A stretch of DNA of 64,000 nucleotides from Trileptium ribeirensis. Its lineage: Eukaryota > Nematoda > Enoplea > Enoplida > Thoracostomopsidae. The stretch is taken from assembly GCA_030248225.1 (NCBI GenBank), contig JASANE010011534.1:1-64000 (forward strand). Direction: 5' to 3'. Positions within the stretch are counted from its first letter, which is position 1; each line of letters opens with the position of its first letter. Positions 60,198 to 64,000 of this stretch are shown piece by piece. Under the pieces are notes generated by a model. That model had not been told where the DNA came from, did not search any database, and saw nothing but the letters and a program-made list of their open reading frames with translations. The translations under genes and the position numbers were made by a program.

Positions 60198-62591
60198 CTA
60201 AAATTTTAGTAACCACACATGTAATAATTCAACACTAATAATGAGAAACTAAAACCAGTTGCTCGCGCAGCGAGAGAAAATAGAGCGAGTGCAGCTAATC
60301 TGCGTTTAGCGAATGTTGCTTTTTTCAAATTCGGCTAGTTAAAGTCTTACAATAACGGTAATACATTAACGGCAACGCTACTGCCCTATGATCAAGAGTA
60401 AAACCGCAGAATCTTTAATTTTATCCTCCGGTGCTCCAAAATAAGAAAACTCATGAAGTTTATAAATCACAAATTAAAAAAAATTATAATTTGAAGAGTG
60501 CTTTTACGTCGTATGTAGGCTAGTCCACGTGCTTTTTGATCCATACCCGCAAATACAATTATTGCTTTCATCGTATTCAGTAACTTCGTAAACCTATAGC
60601 CACAATTTAATTACACCGATGTATTATATCGAAAAAGTGACAAAAATTCATCATTTTTGGCCCCCAAAATTTAGCAAATTTTATTCAGACACCGTCCGCA
60701 GGGTTATAATATACCCAATGCAGGGTTTAACTAATGCTACCAAAATGTTTAACTGATTAAATAACCCTGTAAACACCACGTTGACCACCGACAAGCAAGA
60801 AAATTACTTAGTCAAAATTTTGAAAATTCGCTTTTTGAGGTTATTTTCAAACTCCGGCTCATAGCTCGAAAACGACTGCTCTGACACAAATGCTTAAACA
60901 GTAAAGTTGTAGCTCTCGTGAGAGGATTCATAGGTCTAGAAAGTTACATATAATCTAAAATTCTAGTGGAGCTTAAATCGCCGAAATCAAAAAGTCGCCA
61001 ATTTGATCTGGCTTTGTGAAAATCTAAGTGACAAATTAATGTCAGCCCAGTACCGAACGCAAAGCTAGGTTCACAATTACAGCCGCATTTTTGCGCGTCC
61101 AACAAAAAAATTGCAAAAACTATCAGTCAGCGTCAGTATCAGTTATGCGACCAATAAACGGACGAAAATGTTATATTTGTCGCAAATGTGAGCTATTTCA
61201 GGGAACTCCGCCAGCTGGGCTGATCCAGGCTGGTACTAAGGCACTTTAAATTGGTATTTGAGAGCCAAAGGAGAATAAAATTTTTGGTTCAATACCCATG
61301 ACAGTTATTTTTGTCCCACCAGGTGGTAAAACCTCAGCTGACACAAAAAATAGGAAATATTTTTGAAGCCCTGTTCCAAAGCTAAATAAATTCTATTAAA
61401 TCCCGCAGATATAATCCAAAAAACTGCTTTTAACAGCAATGGATACGTCTTTTTAGCGTTTTTAAAACAATATATTATTATAACTATTTTAGAGTGTTTC
61501 ATTAAAAACGCTGACTATGGAACATTATGATGGCCCCAGAGGAACCTGTTAATGCACTCATACCACCTTGAAAAATCCAGTTCTCCTGGATCTGATCGCG
61601 GGAGTATCAGTTCTGATCACACTCGCAAAACGTTCAGCAAAAATATAATACATGCAATATATTATAATATGACCTTCCATCAATGTAAACGATGGCGAAA
61701 TAACATTGTTTGGATTACAATATGCCTAATTTTGTTGCCACAGAGTATAAGTTCCATACCGTTAACGTCAGAACTTTCCCAGTGGACTATCTGTAACATC
61801 TTCGTAGAGCACCGGACCATTTAGCTTGACAGTACAAACGAACAGAAAATTACCACGAGAAGTTAGCACTTTTGTTTCTGAACATTAATCCTGTAACTTA
61901 GTATCGCACTCTCGAACACAGTATCAAATGGATTTTCAAGCACTTGGTTCTTGGAAAACGTTAAAATTTAGCGGTCGCAGTTAAGGACCTACAGTTTAGT
62001 CTCACCACAATTGACTACGCATTTACAAACTAGCGAGAAACCAGGGAACAAAACAAAATCTCCAAAATTTCATTTTCCCGCGAGCAACAAACAAACAATG
62101 GGTGAACAGCGGTAAATAATTATGACCGAGAGCCGTAGCATGAAAGCAAAAACAGTACCTGCAAAGTTATTATTTTAGTAATTATTATTGTTTCCTCAGA
62201 AAACAGCGAAGCGGCGTGCTAACCAGGAACAAAACAAAATCTCCAAAATTTCATTTTCCCGCGAGCAACAATCGAACAATGGGTGAACAGCGGTAAATAA
62301 TTATGACGAGAGCCGTAGCATGAAAGCAAAAACAGTACCTGCAAAGTTATTATTTAGTAATTATTATTGTTTCCTCAGAAAACAGCGAAGCGGCGTGCTA
62401 ACCTTAGGGGCCTTAAACACTAATACTAATTGCTTTTTAAAATTCCTAAACTTAATATTACTTAATAATAATAGTATCTAAATTTTTTTATTTAATTTAG
62501 TTGTTATAAAAAATTTTTATTAGATACTAAAAAATTTTTATTAGAAACATAGTGAAACGCTTGTAACAAAACAAAATCGATGTCAACTAAC

Positions 62592-62743
62592 TGAAAACGA
62601 CTGATTGAACAGTGTCATGGTCCAATCGAAGATGCTTGTATCTTGCAGCGAAATATCAGCTTCACCACTAAATGGCGACACAGTAATCGTTTCAATGTCG
62701 TCAAATTTCGGTAAATTGTTGTCATACCGCCATCCTCGTATTC
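62592..62743 (-). pseudogene. Inverted, frameshifted copy of PNPLA4-like exon 6
   Basis: Reverse-complement copy of 49097-49249 but 152 bp instead of 153. One A of the AAA in the Thr-Asn codons just after the catalytic DGGM is missing, so the frame is lost downstream of the aspartate. A second cluster of changes converts the CCTGCAGAT stretch to CTGCAAGAT and an Asn codon to Ser. Splice sites remain. This may be real decay of a duplicated exon or consensus error in this arm. The plus-strand open frame at 62605-62802 is its antisense shadow. Confidence 0.85.
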
Positions 62744-64000
62744 CTAAAAATTGGAATACTGTCTTGGCATGCTGCAGAATGCTGCATACATTTAAACGAT
62801 AAAATCAAAGATAAATCTCATTGAGTGCACAACACACTAATTCTAATTCTCGAATATCTGTTCATCTTCTTCCATTGGATTTTTATGGTTGGTTGGAGTG
62901 GACGAAAAAGCACGCTCAAATACTTAGGTATTGTTAATTACGAATCATGATGTGCTAAACAATATAAACCAGCTATCTCTAATTTTGAGAAACTATTAAG
63001 ACTGTCATGTAGTTAGAATTCTGAGTGTAGTGAGTGAAACGGACGAAGGCAAAAATTTTTACTAGCCGTGACGGTTATGAAATTTGACAGTGTCCGTTAT
63101 CGGGTTTTAGGATGATACACATAGCTCAACACTGGCCGGGTGGATTGTTTGGTAGCTTGAAATCTTATTTGTACCCTTAGGTTAGGCGTCGAGTGATCCA
63201 ACATGTTCCGCTCCGAAAGACCAGGCCGAGACATGGATCAAATCGCAAAGGCGTTTTAAATCAAATTTTTTACTGCAACTCAGCAACCGGTGTAGGTATT
63301 TGTGTCAAAATGGGCTCAATTTGTTCCTATAACACTGTATAAAAATTTGCTACGAGATTCATTTAAGATGTAGGATTTGGTTCCAAACGAGTTTTGAAAT
63401 ATACCCGTGAAACCCCACATACACGAAAATAGCAATATCTGCATAACCACTCGATGTTTGCTTTTGGTCTCGTTTGGTACATCAATTCATCATTTGTGTA
63501 GCTGCAATTGGTGTGTTGCTATTGCGAGCTGTTACGCTACTGGGCTGGCTAAAAACCGGTTATGAATGGACCCTTGGAACCAAAAATAAACGAAAATGGT
63601 AATTTCTCCGCTACCGCTCTAGCTATATGGGATTTATCTCATTTTGAGAGCGACTCATTGTCTATGTAGATGCAAATGTGTGCTACTACTGTCACTAATT
63701 AGGCTGAAAGGTTTCAACCTTAATAGCATACCTACAATACATTGAGCGAACAGTGTTTTAAACTTCAGCACATTTCAAAATGAGTTCACAGAACCCTTTC
63801 CATTTCATCTCAAGTAAACAAGCAGATACATAAAAACATTCACGAGTAACTAATTAAAATTTCTAAATTTCAAAGTCGTTTTCAACAATGTATGAATTTT
63901 GTCCTATTACATGCATTGTACGCCGATACTGTTGCTTTCTCCGCATTGAACATTAACCAAATACCCATTACAGCCTTTCGGAATGCTCAAATACAACTAA

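Larger units (their letters stand above)
55985..64000 (-). repeat. Right arm of the giant inverted repeat, running off the window
   Basis: Reverse-complement copy of 47831-55859. The central 1.5 kb encodes peptides identical to the left arm (for example 116-, 96-, 77- and 67-residue open frames). Farther out there are clustered small differences, such as near 58260, 59490, 60585, 60775, 61015, 61880 and 62010. The match is still running at base 64000. Confidence 0.97.

Noticed and set aside
1..64000. CRISPR arrays, operons, rRNA genes
   Set aside because: Tandem repeats here have long units without spacer architecture, and the genome is plainly eukaryotic. No rRNA-like conserved stretch was seen. 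tRNA genes cannot be excluded without a folding scan.

Overview
The window is animal genomic DNA: AT-rich, with genes split by long introns, standard GT-AG splice sites and many decayed transposable elements. There are no operons, ribosome-binding sites or other prokaryotic features. Only two host genes can be supported from the sequence. Neither they nor the repeats place the organism more precisely than a probable non-insect invertebrate.

Layout: (1) 1-9.1 kb, minus strand: a gene whose first two coding exons (9048-9100 and 3775-4132) encode an Ala/Tyr/Gln-rich N-terminus resembling that of zinc-finger RNA-binding protein (ZFR). A further candidate exon lies at 12-167. (2) 9.1-29.8 kb: intergenic DNA filled with repeats. 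These include a decayed unidentified coding region (10.65-11.37 kb), a CR1/L2-like endonuclease fragment (11.65-12.2 kb), three diverged copies of an unclassified element (12.5, 18.3-20.2 and 22.7-23.9 kb), a C-rich tract (15.7-16.7 kb) and a G-rich tract (21.4-22.1 kb), a frameshifted RTE-like LINE (24.7-27.6 kb) and a decayed tandem-repeat coding remnant (27.7-28.6 kb). (3) 29.8-51.8 kb, plus strand: a seven-exon patatin-like phospholipase gene, closest to PNPLA4. Its exons join in phase into a protein of about 273 residues with the GASAG serine and DGG aspartate motifs. Its introns hold five copies of a repeat family with GCTCGCTTCGCTCGC-like ends, MITEs, two LINE pieces and a hAT-like element carrying a dimeric minisatellite. 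(4) 47.83-64.0 kb: a very large inverted repeat. The left arm (47831-55859) and right arm (55985 to the window end) are nearly identical around a 125-bp unique spacer, and the right arm runs off the window.

The left arm contains the last two phospholipase exons, so the right arm carries a second, inverted copy of them. The copy of exon 6 has lost one base and is frameshifted. The palindrome is either a real inverted segmental duplication or a fold-back/haplotype-joining assembly artefact. It is the most striking feature here and should be settled before anything is built on it.
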